Origin: Nitrosomonas sp. Nm51
Lineage (GTDB): Bacteria > Pseudomonadota > Gammaproteobacteria > Burkholderiales > Nitrosomonadaceae
NCBI RefSeq assembly: GCF_900111165.1
Contig: NZ_FOGH01000012.1
Location: 1-64,000, forward strand
Reading direction: 5' to 3'
DNA: 64,000 nt
Positions 55,584-63,935 of the stretch are shown piece after piece; position 1 is the stretch's first letter, and each line of letters opens with the position of its first letter. A program made the position numbers and the translations under genes. The notes below the pieces were generated by a model, which was given only the letters and a program-made list of their open reading frames with translations, did no database searches and was not told the DNA's origin.

Positions 55584-57782
55584 ATGAAAGTTGCAGTTAT
55601 TTTCAATAAACGCAAAAAAAGTCAGGGTGAAGGCGTGATCAACGTTTTTGGCGCGCAGAATCAGGAAACCTATAATCCCGCTACGGTTGAGCGTGTTGCA
55701 GCGGCTTTGGAACAGGGCGGGCATAATGTGCGTGTAATTGACGGCAATATACATGTGATTGAGCAGTTGCAGGAATTCATGCCGAGGGTGGTGCAGGGGG
55801 ATCAGCCGGGCATGGTGTTTAATATGGCCTATGGCATTCAGGGAGTTAGCCGTTATACGCATATTCCTTCGTTGCTGGAGATGCTTGGCATTCCCTATGT
55901 CGGTTCCAGTCCTGCCGGCCATGGCATCGCGCTGGACAAGGTGACCACTAAGGTTATGGTTCAGGCCGCGGGCCTGCCGACAGCACCATACTGGGTGTTC
56001 CACAATGCTGATCAGATTCAGGGCGACCTGCCGTTTCCCGTGATTACCAAGCCCAAAATGGAAGCGGTATCGCTTGGCATTCAGGTGATTCACGACATGA
56101 ATTCGTTGAGATCGGCAATCTCAGGATTGATCGATCAGTTCAAACAGCCTGTTCTCGTCGAACAATTCATTCCCGGCAGAGAGTTTGCGGTGGGCGTGCT
56201 GGGCAATCAGGATCCCGAGATTTTTCCGATTGTTGAAATTGATTTGGAGGGCGATCCACTCGGTATTCAAAGTCTGGAAGATAAACTGAAAAAACCAAAA
56301 AACAAAATTTGTCCGGCGCAGATCGACGACAAGCTCGCCAGTGAATTACGCAGGTTAACCGTGGAAACGTTTAAGGTGCTCGGAATTTTCGATTTTGGCC
56401 GCGTTGATTTCCGCATGGATCAGGACGGCAATCTGTATATTCTTGAGTTGAATTCCATGGCCAGCCTCGGCTTAACGGGGACCTACGTCAGCGCGGCAAA
56501 AGTTGCGGGCTATACGTATGAATCCTTAATCAATCGCATGCTGGATGTTGCGGTTGAACGTTATTTCGGCAAAGAGTTTGAGGATGCTGCATCGGGCCAT
56601 GAGCATCCGGCAGCAGCCCAGAAGAAAGACCCGCTGCGAATCAGACTCAGAAGTTATCTGCGCAGCAATATCGATACGATGGAAGACTATCTGTCCAAAA
56701 TGGTGGATATCAATTCCTTTATTGAAAATGTAGAAGGTGTTAATACGCTGGGCCGGTGGATTTCAAGCCAGCTATCCGGTTCCGGTTTTGACAGGCAGGT
56801 TTTTTCGATGTCCGAGTTCGGTAATATGCTTTATTTTACCAACCATACCGGGGAAACTAATGATGTACTGATTGTCGGCAACCTTGATAATCCCGTGGAT
56901 TATGAGGACTACATTCCTTTTTCCGAGGAACGTGGGCGCATTTACGGAACGGGCGTGGCCAGAGGAAAAGGAGGGATTGCTGTTCTGCTTGGCGCGTTGA
57001 AGGCATTACGCTACACGCGTGCCCTCAGGCGCGTCAAGATCGGTCTGTTGTTTATTACGGATGATTCAAAAGGCGGCGTGGCATCGAGCAAGATAATGCA
57101 TGAGTTGTCTTCAAAATCGGATTATGTGTTGGGATTGAGCGGAGGCGGTCCCGGCGGTGATATTGTGACTGCAAGTCTGGGTTCCACCTGCTTTAACGTC
57201 GAAGTCAACCGCAAGCAAGGTAGGGCGTCCAGTCAGTATTTCTCGGATGAGCACGATCCGGTTCTGTACTGCGCTCAGAAAATCAGTCAGTTAAAAAAAC
57301 TGAATTCCGTAGAAACCGGTGTTTATGTAACATTGACCGGATTCGAGACGCGTAGCAATGCCGATTTGCCTGCTTATCATGCCGCGTTGTCTTTTGTGTT
57401 GCATTTTCAGAATTCCGAACAGAGTAAGAAACTGGATAATCTGGTGATGCGTATCTTCGCACCCAAAATGCAAGATGCCGTTCGTGTTAATATCACAAAG
57501 GGAGCGCATAGAAAACCGTTTTTGCAGAACGATAAAACCCTGCAATTTTACGATCAGATCGAAAAAATCGCCAAGGTGGTTGAAGTGCGCATTATTCAGG
57601 AAGACGCCGGTATCGCTTCCTTGCTGGCGAATGTCGCGCCCGGAGTCGCCGCGGTTGATGGCATGGGTCCCCGAACCGGCGGCTACGGTTCGAGAGACAA
57701 GTATATTGTGCGTGACAGCATGATCGACCGCAGTGTGTTGCTGGCGTATCTGATTTACAAAATTGGGAAAAATTTTGCCTGA
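55584..57782 (+). CDS. ATP-grasp ligase fused to a metal-site-lacking M20-peptidase fold
   Basis: A 732-residue two-domain protein. Residues 1-330 are an ATP-grasp ligase of the D-Ala-D-Ala-ligase type: phosphate-binding PVITKPKMEAVSLGI, purine contact VEQFIPGREFAVGV, and metal residues Asp275 (RVDFR), Glu288 and Asn290 (LELNSM). After a linker (331-350), residues 355-732 follow the M20 glutamate-carboxypeptidase fold motif by motif. Every zinc ligand or catalytic residue differs: His of GHxD is Asn433, Asp of GvaDmKGG is Arg460, the DEE pair is Asp494-Ser495, the EP glutamate is lost in GLSGGGPGG, the final GGaH is GGYG (Tyr701). It probably binds rather than cuts a peptide. GGAG upstream; its TGA overlaps the next ATG. 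Confidence 0.85.
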   Translation: MKVAVIFNKRKKSQGEGVINVFGAQNQETYNPATVERVAAALEQGGHNVRVIDGNIHVIEQLQEFMPRVVQGDQPGMVFNMAYGIQGVSRYTHIPSLLEMLGIPYVGSSPAGHGIALDKVTTKVMVQAAGLPTAPYWVFHNADQIQGDLPFPVITKPKMEAVSLGIQVIHDMNSLRSAISGLIDQFKQPVLVEQFIPGREFAVGVLGNQDPEIFPIVEIDLEGDPLGIQSLEDKLKKPKNKICPAQIDDKLASELRRLTVETFKVLGIFDFGRVDFRMDQDGNLYILELNSMASLGLTGTYVSAAKVAGYTYESLINRMLDVAVERYFGKEFEDAASGHEHPAAAQKKDPLRIRLRSYLRSNIDTMEDYLSKMVDINSFIENVEGVNTLGRWISSQLSGSGFDRQVFSMSEFGNMLYFTNHTGETNDVLIVGNLDNPVDYEDYIPFSEERGRIYGTGVARGKGGIAVLLGALKALRYTRALRRVKIGLLFITDDSKGGVASSKIMHELSSKSDYVLGLSGGGPGGDIVTASLGSTCFNVEVNRKQGRASSQYFSDEHDPVLYCAQKISQLKKLNSVETGVYVTLTGFETRSNADLPAYHAALSFVLHFQNSEQSKKLDNLVMRIFAPKMQDAVRVNITKGAHRKPFLQNDKTLQFYDQIEKIAKVVEVRIIQEDAGIASLLANVAPGVAAVDGMGPRTGGYGSRDKYIVRDSMIDRSVLLAYLIYKIGKNFA

Positions 57783-59437
57783 TGAATCTGCATATTATTG
57801 AGGGGCGTTTTACGCCGTCTGAGGACGGCAAGTGTGCTGAAGCATCAGACGGCATGGTGTCGACCGCTTTTCCGCAGGCGACTCAGGCCGGGGTGGAAAT
57901 GCTGCGCAAAGGCGGTAATGCCATCGATGCGGCCTGTGCCGCGGCATTTGCGCTTGGCGTTTGTGAACCGCAGGCCAGCGGACTGGGTGGCCAGTCGCAC
58001 GCGATCATGCATTTTCAGGGTAAAACTATTGCTATAGACGGATCCAGCCGCGTACCTTCATTAGCGCACCTGGATCAGATAACCGGAAATCACCAGTTAG
58101 TCAAAGGACACCGTGCGGCAACCGTGCCCAGTACGCCGGCTGTACTGGGTTATTTGCATTTTCGTTACGGCTCGCTGGACTGGTCTGAGATACTGCAACC
58201 AGCCATTCAACTGGCATCTGACGGTTACCGGATTACACAGTTGCAGCATAATTTGCAGAAACGTGAACTGAAAAATTTTTTAAAGATACCCGGGCGGTCC
58301 GGTGCGCAGTATTTTCTCAAAGACGGCAAACAGCCCTACAAGCCTGGTGACTCGTTCAGGCAGCCTGACCTGGCGAGGTTGCTCGAGAAAATCGCCTGGC
58401 ACGGGATCAAGGCATTTTATACGGGGAGTGTCGCTGAACAAATTGATCAGGATATGCGCCGGCATGACGGATTTCTCAGAGCGGAGGACCTCGCGCATAT
58501 TCCCTGGCCTGTGGAGCGAAAGCCGTTGCGCAGAAATTACCGGAGTATCAAGGTGTTTACCTCTCCACCGCCTTCAGCCGGCAGAACGCTGTTGTTGATG
58601 CTGCAAATTTTAAGGTATCTGCCGCCGCATTTGCTGCTGGAACGCGATCCGAAATCATTTCATTTTATCGCCGAAGCTTTCAGAAAAGCGCTGCTCAATC
58701 ATAAAGAACGTCCGTTTGATCCCAATGTCTATCCACAACTGCCGGATGACAAACAACTGCTGAGCAGTAATTACGCTAAAAGACTGTCCGCATCGATTTG
58801 CGATGTGATTGACGCGACTTTGCCATCGCAGGATATTTATCCCAGTCAATACGATACCACGCATCTATCGGTAATGGATAATCAGGGTAACGCAATCGGT
58901 ATCACCCAGTCGATAGAACTGGTTTATGGTTCCAAAACGGCCGCTGCCGGGCTGGGCTTTTTATATAACAACTATATGAGTTCACTTGAGTTTAACGATC
59001 CGTCGCATCCATATTACCTGCGTCCGAATGCGATACCATGGAGTTCGGTTGCGCCGATTATCTGTTTTTACAAGGACAAATTATGGATGGTTGCGGGCAG
59101 CCCGGGCAGTGAACGGATTTTTTCAACCATGAGCCAGTTCCTGTTTCACATAGCAGATGGCGGCATGCCGATCAGTCAGGCTATGACTTACCCAAGATTT
59201 CACTGCTCCGTTGGTGGAACGCTGAGCATAGAAGCCGACCGTTTTCCGGCGGAAGTATTGGGTTATCTGCAGTCGGCAGGCTACAAAATGGATTTGCGCG
59301 AGCCGTATTCTTTTTATCTTGGCGCAGTGCACGCGGTCCTCAAATGTCAGACCAGCACTCTGTTCCAGGGTGTTGCGGAGATTCGCAGGGACGGCAGTGC
59401 GTCCGGTGTGTCAGATCCGGAAAAATCAGTGTCATGA
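57782..59437 (+). CDS. Gamma-glutamyltransferase-family protein without signal peptide
   Basis: A 551-residue Ntn-hydrolase related to GGT. The self-processing/catalytic Thr is Thr359 in YDTTHLSVMDNQGNAIGITQ; the large-subunit core motifs STAFPQATQAGVEML and GGNAIDAACAAAFALGV, plus PWSSVAPIICFY and AGSPGSERI near the donor site, are present. The usual GSPGG reads GSPGS. Typical bacterial GGTs are exported and about 570-580 residues; this one starts MNLHIIEGRF with no hydrophobic leader, so it should act in the cytoplasm. It could be transferase, hydrolase or acylase. Start overlaps the preceding stop (TGATG). Confidence 0.88.
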   Translation: MNLHIIEGRFTPSEDGKCAEASDGMVSTAFPQATQAGVEMLRKGGNAIDAACAAAFALGVCEPQASGLGGQSHAIMHFQGKTIAIDGSSRVPSLAHLDQITGNHQLVKGHRAATVPSTPAVLGYLHFRYGSLDWSEILQPAIQLASDGYRITQLQHNLQKRELKNFLKIPGRSGAQYFLKDGKQPYKPGDSFRQPDLARLLEKIAWHGIKAFYTGSVAEQIDQDMRRHDGFLRAEDLAHIPWPVERKPLRRNYRSIKVFTSPPPSAGRTLLLMLQILRYLPPHLLLERDPKSFHFIAEAFRKALLNHKERPFDPNVYPQLPDDKQLLSSNYAKRLSASICDVIDATLPSQDIYPSQYDTTHLSVMDNQGNAIGITQSIELVYGSKTAAAGLGFLYNNYMSSLEFNDPSHPYYLRPNAIPWSSVAPIICFYKDKLWMVAGSPGSERIFSTMSQFLFHIADGGMPISQAMTYPRFHCSVGGTLSIEADRFPAEVLGYLQSAGYKMDLREPYSFYLGAVHAVLKCQTSTLFQGVAEIRRDGSASGVSDPEKSVS

Positions 59438-60207
59438 CGCCGTTTCCTGTTTTACTTTCTATACCGCATGGCGGAGACCAGGCCCCTCCCGAATTGATAC
59501 GCCATATTGTGATTTCGAAGCAGGCCATGCTGGCGGATAGCGATTTCCGTACCCGTGAAATTTATGGTCTAAGCGAGGAAGCTGCGGCAGTTGTCGATAC
59601 GCCGATTGCGCGTGTCTATGTGGATTTGAACCGTGCCCCGGACGATTTGCCACCCGCCAATCCCGATGGTGTGATCAAGCGCCTCAGTTGCCACGGGGTG
59701 CAAATTTACCGTGATGAAATATGGCGCGATCAAGCCCTGGTGCATACGTTGCTGGAGAAATATTACGTTCCCTACCATCAAAAAATACAATTCATGCTTC
59801 AAAGCCGTCAGGATCTTGAATTGATGCTGGATTGCCATTCCATGGAGGCAGTCGGGCCTGTGATCGGCCCTGACCAAGGTGCTATGCGTCCGGCTATATG
59901 CCTTGGCAGCCGGCACGGCGGCAGTTGCAGTCCTGCAACAGTACAACGCTTCGCTGCAATCATGCGCCGCGCTTTTGAGTTGCGTGAAGGTCAGGTAACG
60001 ATAGACCGGCCATTTGCTGGTGGTTACATTACCAGGCATTATGGCAACAATCCGCTGCCCTGCATTCAGATAGAGTTAAACCGCGGGCTCTATCTTGACA
60101 AGGGCGGGTCGAATGATGAACATGCTGCTCAGATCGCTATTCAAAAAATTGTGGAATTACAACAAAAGTTCAGGTATGCGTTAGAACTGTTTTTTGTCCG
60201 GGCATGA
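59434..60207 (+). CDS. N-formylglutamate amidohydrolase-family protein
   Basis: A 257-residue protein from the ATG at 59434, which overlaps the stop of the GGT-like gene (ATGA); an earlier in-frame start at 59344 is rejected. The FGase family blocks are clear: LLSIPHGGDQAPPELIRH, DSDFRTREIYGL, VYVDLNRAPDDLPP, LMLDCHSMEAVGP and FAGGYITRHYGNNPLPCIQI, with ELNRGLYLD at the end. His, Asp, Arg and Glu positions used by these metal-dependent deformylases are kept. The founding enzyme frees glutamate from N-formylglutamate in histidine degradation; no hut genes are near. Confidence 0.9.
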   Translation: MTPFPVLLSIPHGGDQAPPELIRHIVISKQAMLADSDFRTREIYGLSEEAAAVVDTPIARVYVDLNRAPDDLPPANPDGVIKRLSCHGVQIYRDEIWRDQALVHTLLEKYYVPYHQKIQFMLQSRQDLELMLDCHSMEAVGPVIGPDQGAMRPAICLGSRHGGSCSPATVQRFAAIMRRAFELREGQVTIDRPFAGGYITRHYGNNPLPCIQIELNRGLYLDKGGSNDEHAAQIAIQKIVELQQKFRYALELFFVRA

Positions 60208-60308
60208 TGCGTTCCTTTGCTTCAATCCGGAAGCCTGTCTCAGGCATAGTGGAATTCGCTGAAAAAAGTATGGCCACCATCCTCGGGCAACACTGCTAAC
60301 GTATCGGA

Positions 60309-60586
60309 CTACTGCACTTGTATGTTGCGTCGTTTTGCTGTTTCCGTTTTGGGCAAGGTTATTTCCAGAATACCGTTTTTTGGTGACGCCGTTATTTTTG
60401 AGTCATCAACGGCGCAGGGTAAATTAATTGAGCGCGCACCAGCATTTCGCTTTCCCTGTCGATGACATCTAAGTTGGGTAATCGTTGTTCATCAAATTCA
60501 AAAACGTTGTCGAACAGAGGGGTATCGCGCCGATGCCATAATGACGGCTGATTGCGACCAAAGATACGATCGAAAACGCGCTCCAT
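60309..60586 (-). pseudogene. Hsp20 small heat-shock protein remnant
   Basis: The N-terminal frame from 60586 (MERVFDRIFGRNQ, then LPNLDVIDRESEMLVRAQL) is Hsp20-like. It runs into non-homologous sequence and stops at 60392. The C-terminal Hsp20 end, NLPCAVDDSKITASPKNGI then LEITLPKTETAKRRNIQVQ, continues in another frame to a stop at 60309. The core of the alpha-crystallin domain between VRAQL and NLPCAVDD, about 45 residues, is missing. So it carries an internal deletion and a frame change. Confidence 0.85.
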
Positions 60587-60721
60587 GCCGGCAAAGGGGC
60601 GAGACGGCCATAAAAGATGGCTTGGATATCGCTGGCTTCTTTCGGTTGTTACCGGTATATTTTCTTGATTGGATTCAGATATGTTTCTCTCCTTTTTTAT
60701 TCAGTATAAAAATCCAAGCTA

Positions 60722-61135
60722 TTAAGCATGGAGACGTTTTGTTTCTTTATGAACGGGATAGATCGTGACAATGATCCGATGTTGATCGAACGTATTGGTG
60801 TCGTTGAAGTACAGCTCACCGGAAAAGTGCGCACCGTTCATACCGGTTACATTAAAATGGCGGCCGATGCGTGAAAGAAAACGCAAATATGTATTTACGC
60901 GCTCACCGTCTTCCAGCAAATCAATCTCAGCCAACTGCGGAATCACCCTGGAAATATGCGGCTTGTCTACTTGACCCGGTGAATAATCTAGCAATCTTGC
61001 GCCTTCATCGTTGGTCTCGAGTATTACGCCGTCTTCTGAAAGCATAAAAATAGCCGGTTTACTCTCATCTTGATTTAAATCGCCAAACCATTGGCTATGA
61101 TGGCCTGCCGTTATTTCTTTTGATTGCGTTTTCAT
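60722..61135 (-). CDS. Small PAS-domain protein
   Basis: A 137-residue single-domain PAS protein (about 25-125: PAIFMLSEDGVILETNDEGA, LLDYSPGQVDKPHI, LRFLSRIGRHFNVTGMNGA, ELYFNDTNTFDQHRIIVTIY). No output domain. The start overlaps the stop of the DUF2934 gene (GATGA), so it is co-translated. The gene for a two-component sensor lies in the other direction across the 311-bp spacer. A sensory partner role is plausible but not shown. Confidence 0.75.
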   Translation of the reverse strand: MKTQSKEITAGHHSQWFGDLNQDESKPAIFMLSEDGVILETNDEGARLLDYSPGQVDKPHISRVIPQLAEIDLLEDGERVNTYLRFLSRIGRHFNVTGMNGAHFSGELYFNDTNTFDQHRIIVTIYPVHKETKRLHA

Positions 61136-61341
61136 CGGTTTTCCTCCTTTTCCGCCGCCAGCCAGTCGTTCAGTTCATGTCCGGGTGCAAACCCGCGCTC
61201 AAGCGCTTTATAGTAAGCTGCTTCTTTGATTCGCAATTGTGATTCAGAAGCCCCGTTACCGGTGTCGGCCTGGGTCTTTCCAGCGCGCTTGACAGTTGGT
61301 TTGCCGCTGCGGCTTTGAGGTTTGGTTGCTATCGTTTCCAT
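61132..61341 (-). CDS. DUF2934 protein
   Basis: A 69-residue protein with a disordered Lys/Thr-rich N terminus and a DUF2934 core (RIKEAAYYKALERGFAPGHE then LNDWLAAEKE). Start has AAGGAG seven bases upstream. DUF2934 proteins are short stress-associated proteins of unknown function, often next to Hsp20 genes; here an Hsp20 remnant lies 550 bp downstream on the same strand. First gene of the PAS pair. Confidence 0.85.
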   Translation of the reverse strand: METIATKPQSRSGKPTVKRAGKTQADTGNGASESQLRIKEAAYYKALERGFAPGHELNDWLAAEKEENR

Positions 61342-61474
61342 CCGGATCTCCTTATTATTTAATGAATTAATCTTGTCTCAAATCGAGTTTCTTCCATTAA
61401 TAAAAAAGCATTTCTGGATTTTTGTTCTTTGCTTTCTGCATTTAAATTCTACCCAAATGCAAAAAAAAATATAT

Positions 61475-61511
61475 ACGTGTTGACACGTAGGGGATATCCC
61501 TTATATATAGT
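61475..61511 (+). promoter_or_regulatory. Promoter with two palindromes before the two-component system
   Basis: TTGACA (61480-61485) with an A/T-rich -10 (TATATA or TATAGT, 61502-61511) at about 16-20 bp. The -35 is embedded in a palindrome (ACGTGT-TG-ACACGT, 61475-61488), and GGGATATCCC (61491-61500) fills the spacer. Both are good operator shapes for a dimeric repressor or the cognate response regulator. Reads toward the kinase gene. Confidence 0.6.
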
Positions 61512-61652
61512 AAGGTCAGTCAATCCATTAATCCAGATCGAACATGGAATTCCATGCATTCCTTGTCATGAGTCTCTGAAATTGCGGAGAGTAAAAAAAT
61601 AATCACCGCACATGTTTCAAATGAGCCACCCGGCGACGGAAATTTCCGCAAG

Positions 61653-63113
61653 TTGCTCGATGCAATGGTTGAAGCGATGTTACTCGTCGATACATCAGGG
61701 TCTATCGTGCTGGCCAATTCTGCAGCACAGCATTTATGCGGTTACCCAAATGACGCACTTTGCGGTATGGAAATCGAAATGCTTGTGCCGCATCGCTTTC
61801 GAGACCACCATCGCAGGTATCGGGCTATGTATTACAAGCATCCGCGCAAGCGGCCGATGGGCAACGACAGAGATATTAGGCTGTTGAACCGCAGCGGTGA
61901 AGAAATCAGTGTCGATATCAGTCTCAGTCCAATTACGATCAAAAAACATCTGTATATATTAGCTACGTTAAACGCCATAGACCGGCGCTATCAGGTTGAA
62001 AGCGCGCTGAGGGAGAACGAGGAGCGCTTATGGCTGATTCAGCAGGCCGCTGGTGCGGGCATATTCGATATCGATTGCGTAAACGGCCGGGTTTATTGTG
62101 ACGAACGCATGCGCGGGCTTTTGGGTAACGAAGCCGGAGAAAATATGGCGCTGGAAAAATTTTTCGCTGCGATTCATCCGGGAGACCGCGCAAAATGCAG
62201 GGCAGTATTTGATGAAACGATTGACCTGTCTGCAAATGGACGATGCCGCGGCGAGTTTCGACTCGCGCAACCACCAGATTGTACAGAACACTGGATTGCG
62301 ACACTGGGGCAGGCCCAGTTCGAAAACGGAAAAGCGAAACGTATAGTCGGTATTGCGCGTGATATTACAGAACGTAAGTTACTTGAACAAACGCTTCAGC
62401 AGCAGCGAAATGAGACCGAAGCGTTATTCAGCCAACAGGTTGCCATCATCACCGCATCCGCCATTGCACACGAAATCAATTCGCCGCTGACTGCTGTTTC
62501 AGCTTACGGTGAAGTTGCGCATCACGCATTGAGCGTTTCGCCAATCGATTGTGATAGAGCGAAAGTAGCGCTTGACGGGTGTGTGCAGCAGGCGCAGAAA
62601 GCTGGAGAAAAACTGCATGAACTAATCGGTTTTCTGCAAAACCGTGAAGTTCAGACCGAAACACTGAATTTAAACCGTATTATAGAGGATGCATTGTTGC
62701 AGACACGTAATGACGGATTCGGGGAATTTCAGCTTGCGCTGGATCTGAAGCCAGACCTTCCTGCGGTAAAGGCCAACAGGATTCAAATACAAAGGGTGCT
62801 GGTGAATTTGATCAGAAACGCGGTGGAAGCCATGCGGGCAGAGAATGTTGTTAATTCAGAAATTGCCATTACAGTAGAAACATTATCGGGAGAAAATATG
62901 GCGATTGTAACAATCAAGGATAATGGTCCGGGCATAGACCGGAATACGATCTGCCGAATATTTGACCCTTTTTTTACCACGAAACCGACAGGATTTGGTG
63001 TGGGTTTGTCAATCAGCCGGGCATTGATAGAGGCCAACGGCGGGCAGCTCTGGATTGACCCTGATTTCCGGCATGGCGCGCAGTTTCATTTTACATTGCC
63101 TTACGCGTCATGA
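61653..63113 (+). CDS. PAS-PAS sensor histidine kinase (FixL-like)
   Basis: A 486-residue sensor from a TTG at 61653. PAS 1 (1-108), PAS 2 with a PAC end (GIARDITERKLLEQ, about 120-245), then an atypical HisKA with His273 in IAHEINSPLTAVSAYGEV and an HATPase with the N box LVNLIRNAVEAM, VTIKDNGPGI, FDPFFTTKPTGFGVGLSISR. No membrane helix, so it is cytoplasmic, like FixL. PAS 1 was not checked for heme residues. The frame is open upstream to 61572 with no ATG or GTG; the start may have been damaged by a one-base change (ATG at 61568 is one base out of frame). Overlaps the regulator gene. Confidence 0.88.
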   Translation: MLDAMVEAMLLVDTSGSIVLANSAAQHLCGYPNDALCGMEIEMLVPHRFRDHHRRYRAMYYKHPRKRPMGNDRDIRLLNRSGEEISVDISLSPITIKKHLYILATLNAIDRRYQVESALRENEERLWLIQQAAGAGIFDIDCVNGRVYCDERMRGLLGNEAGENMALEKFFAAIHPGDRAKCRAVFDETIDLSANGRCRGEFRLAQPPDCTEHWIATLGQAQFENGKAKRIVGIARDITERKLLEQTLQQQRNETEALFSQQVAIITASAIAHEINSPLTAVSAYGEVAHHALSVSPIDCDRAKVALDGCVQQAQKAGEKLHELIGFLQNREVQTETLNLNRIIEDALLQTRNDGFGEFQLALDLKPDLPAVKANRIQIQRVLVNLIRNAVEAMRAENVVNSEIAITVETLSGENMAIVTIKDNGPGIDRNTICRIFDPFFTTKPTGFGVGLSISRALIEANGGQLWIDPDFRHGAQFHFTLPYAS

Positions 63114-63745
63114 CTGTCAGCCGTTATACCGTTTTTATTATTGATGACGATGCGGCAGTGCGTCATTCGTTAATGTTGATGATCAAGCAGGAAGGTATTT
63201 CCGTCCGGGTATTCGACAGTGCTGGAGCGTTTCTCGAGCAGTGCAGCCCGGATGACGAGGGCTGTATTGTTGTTGATATCAATATGCCCGGCATGAATGG
63301 CTTGCGGCTTCAGAAGCTACTCAACAGCCGTAACTATATGTTGCCGGTAATTTTTCTTACAGGTTGTGGCACTATTCCCCAAAGCGTCAAAGCGATGAAG
63401 GCTGGCGCACTTGATTTTCTGACTAAGCCGGTTACACGCGCCAAACTGATCGCAAGCATCCACTCTGCGTTTTCCGAATGTGAAAAACAACTGCTGGTGG
63501 AGAAACATAACCGCAAAGTAAAACATTTTTTAGCAACGTTAACTGAACGTGAAAAAGAAGTGATAGCGCTAATTGTTCAGGGGTTTTCAAATAAAGAAAT
63601 TGCCGCACATCTGGGTATCAGCCATCGAACCGTTGAAATCCACAGAAGCCATATTATGCATAAATCGGGTGTTGCGAGTCTTCTGGAGCTGGTGCAGCTT
63701 GTAAATGATGCTGGTGTGAATGCGCATAGCCTTTCAAATGGATAG
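63110..63745 (+). CDS. FixJ-type response regulator
   Basis: A 211-residue LuxR/FixJ regulator; the start overlaps the kinase stop (ATGA). Receiver: Asp12, Asp13, phosphoacceptor Asp56 (VVDINMPGMNGL), Thr84 (LTGCGTIP), Lys106 (LTKPV). The C-terminal helix-turn-helix follows: LTEREKEVIALIVQGFSNKE and IAAHLGISHRTVEIHRSHIM. LTGCGTIP deviates from the usual LTGHGDVP. It is the obvious partner of the preceding kinase. Confidence 0.94.
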   Translation: MTVSRYTVFIIDDDAAVRHSLMLMIKQEGISVRVFDSAGAFLEQCSPDDEGCIVVDINMPGMNGLRLQKLLNSRNYMLPVIFLTGCGTIPQSVKAMKAGALDFLTKPVTRAKLIASIHSAFSECEKQLLVEKHNRKVKHFLATLTEREKEVIALIVQGFSNKEIAAHLGISHRTVEIHRSHIMHKSGVASLLELVQLVNDAGVNAHSLSNG

Positions 63746-63842
63746 CCTGCCAAAATAAGCTGCTTTAGCGAATTTTCAGTTGTATCTGTTGTATATCTAT
63801 GTGGATGGTGATTCGGATGGCGCCCCGGTAGTCGCAGAGGCA

Positions 63843-63885
63843 GCTGATCGCACACAGTCAGCGATTCTGACTGTGTGCGATCAGC
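63843..63885. terminator. 19-bp perfect hairpin between convergent genes
   Basis: Perfect 19-bp arms (63843-63861 and 63867-63885) with a 5-base loop, lying between the regulator gene and the convergent gene at the right edge. Stability and location suggest a bidirectional terminator, but no T-run follows on either side. It could also be a repeat element such as a REP unit or an insertion remnant. Confidence 0.6.
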
Positions 63886-63935
63886 AACGGCCGGATCTTG
63901 AAAAGACTGTGCCGCATGTTAAAGCTGAAGAAGAA

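Noticed and set aside
55449..56093. 214-codon minus-strand frame at the start of the ATP-grasp gene
   Set aside because: Antisense to a clear ATP-grasp domain; no recognisable product.
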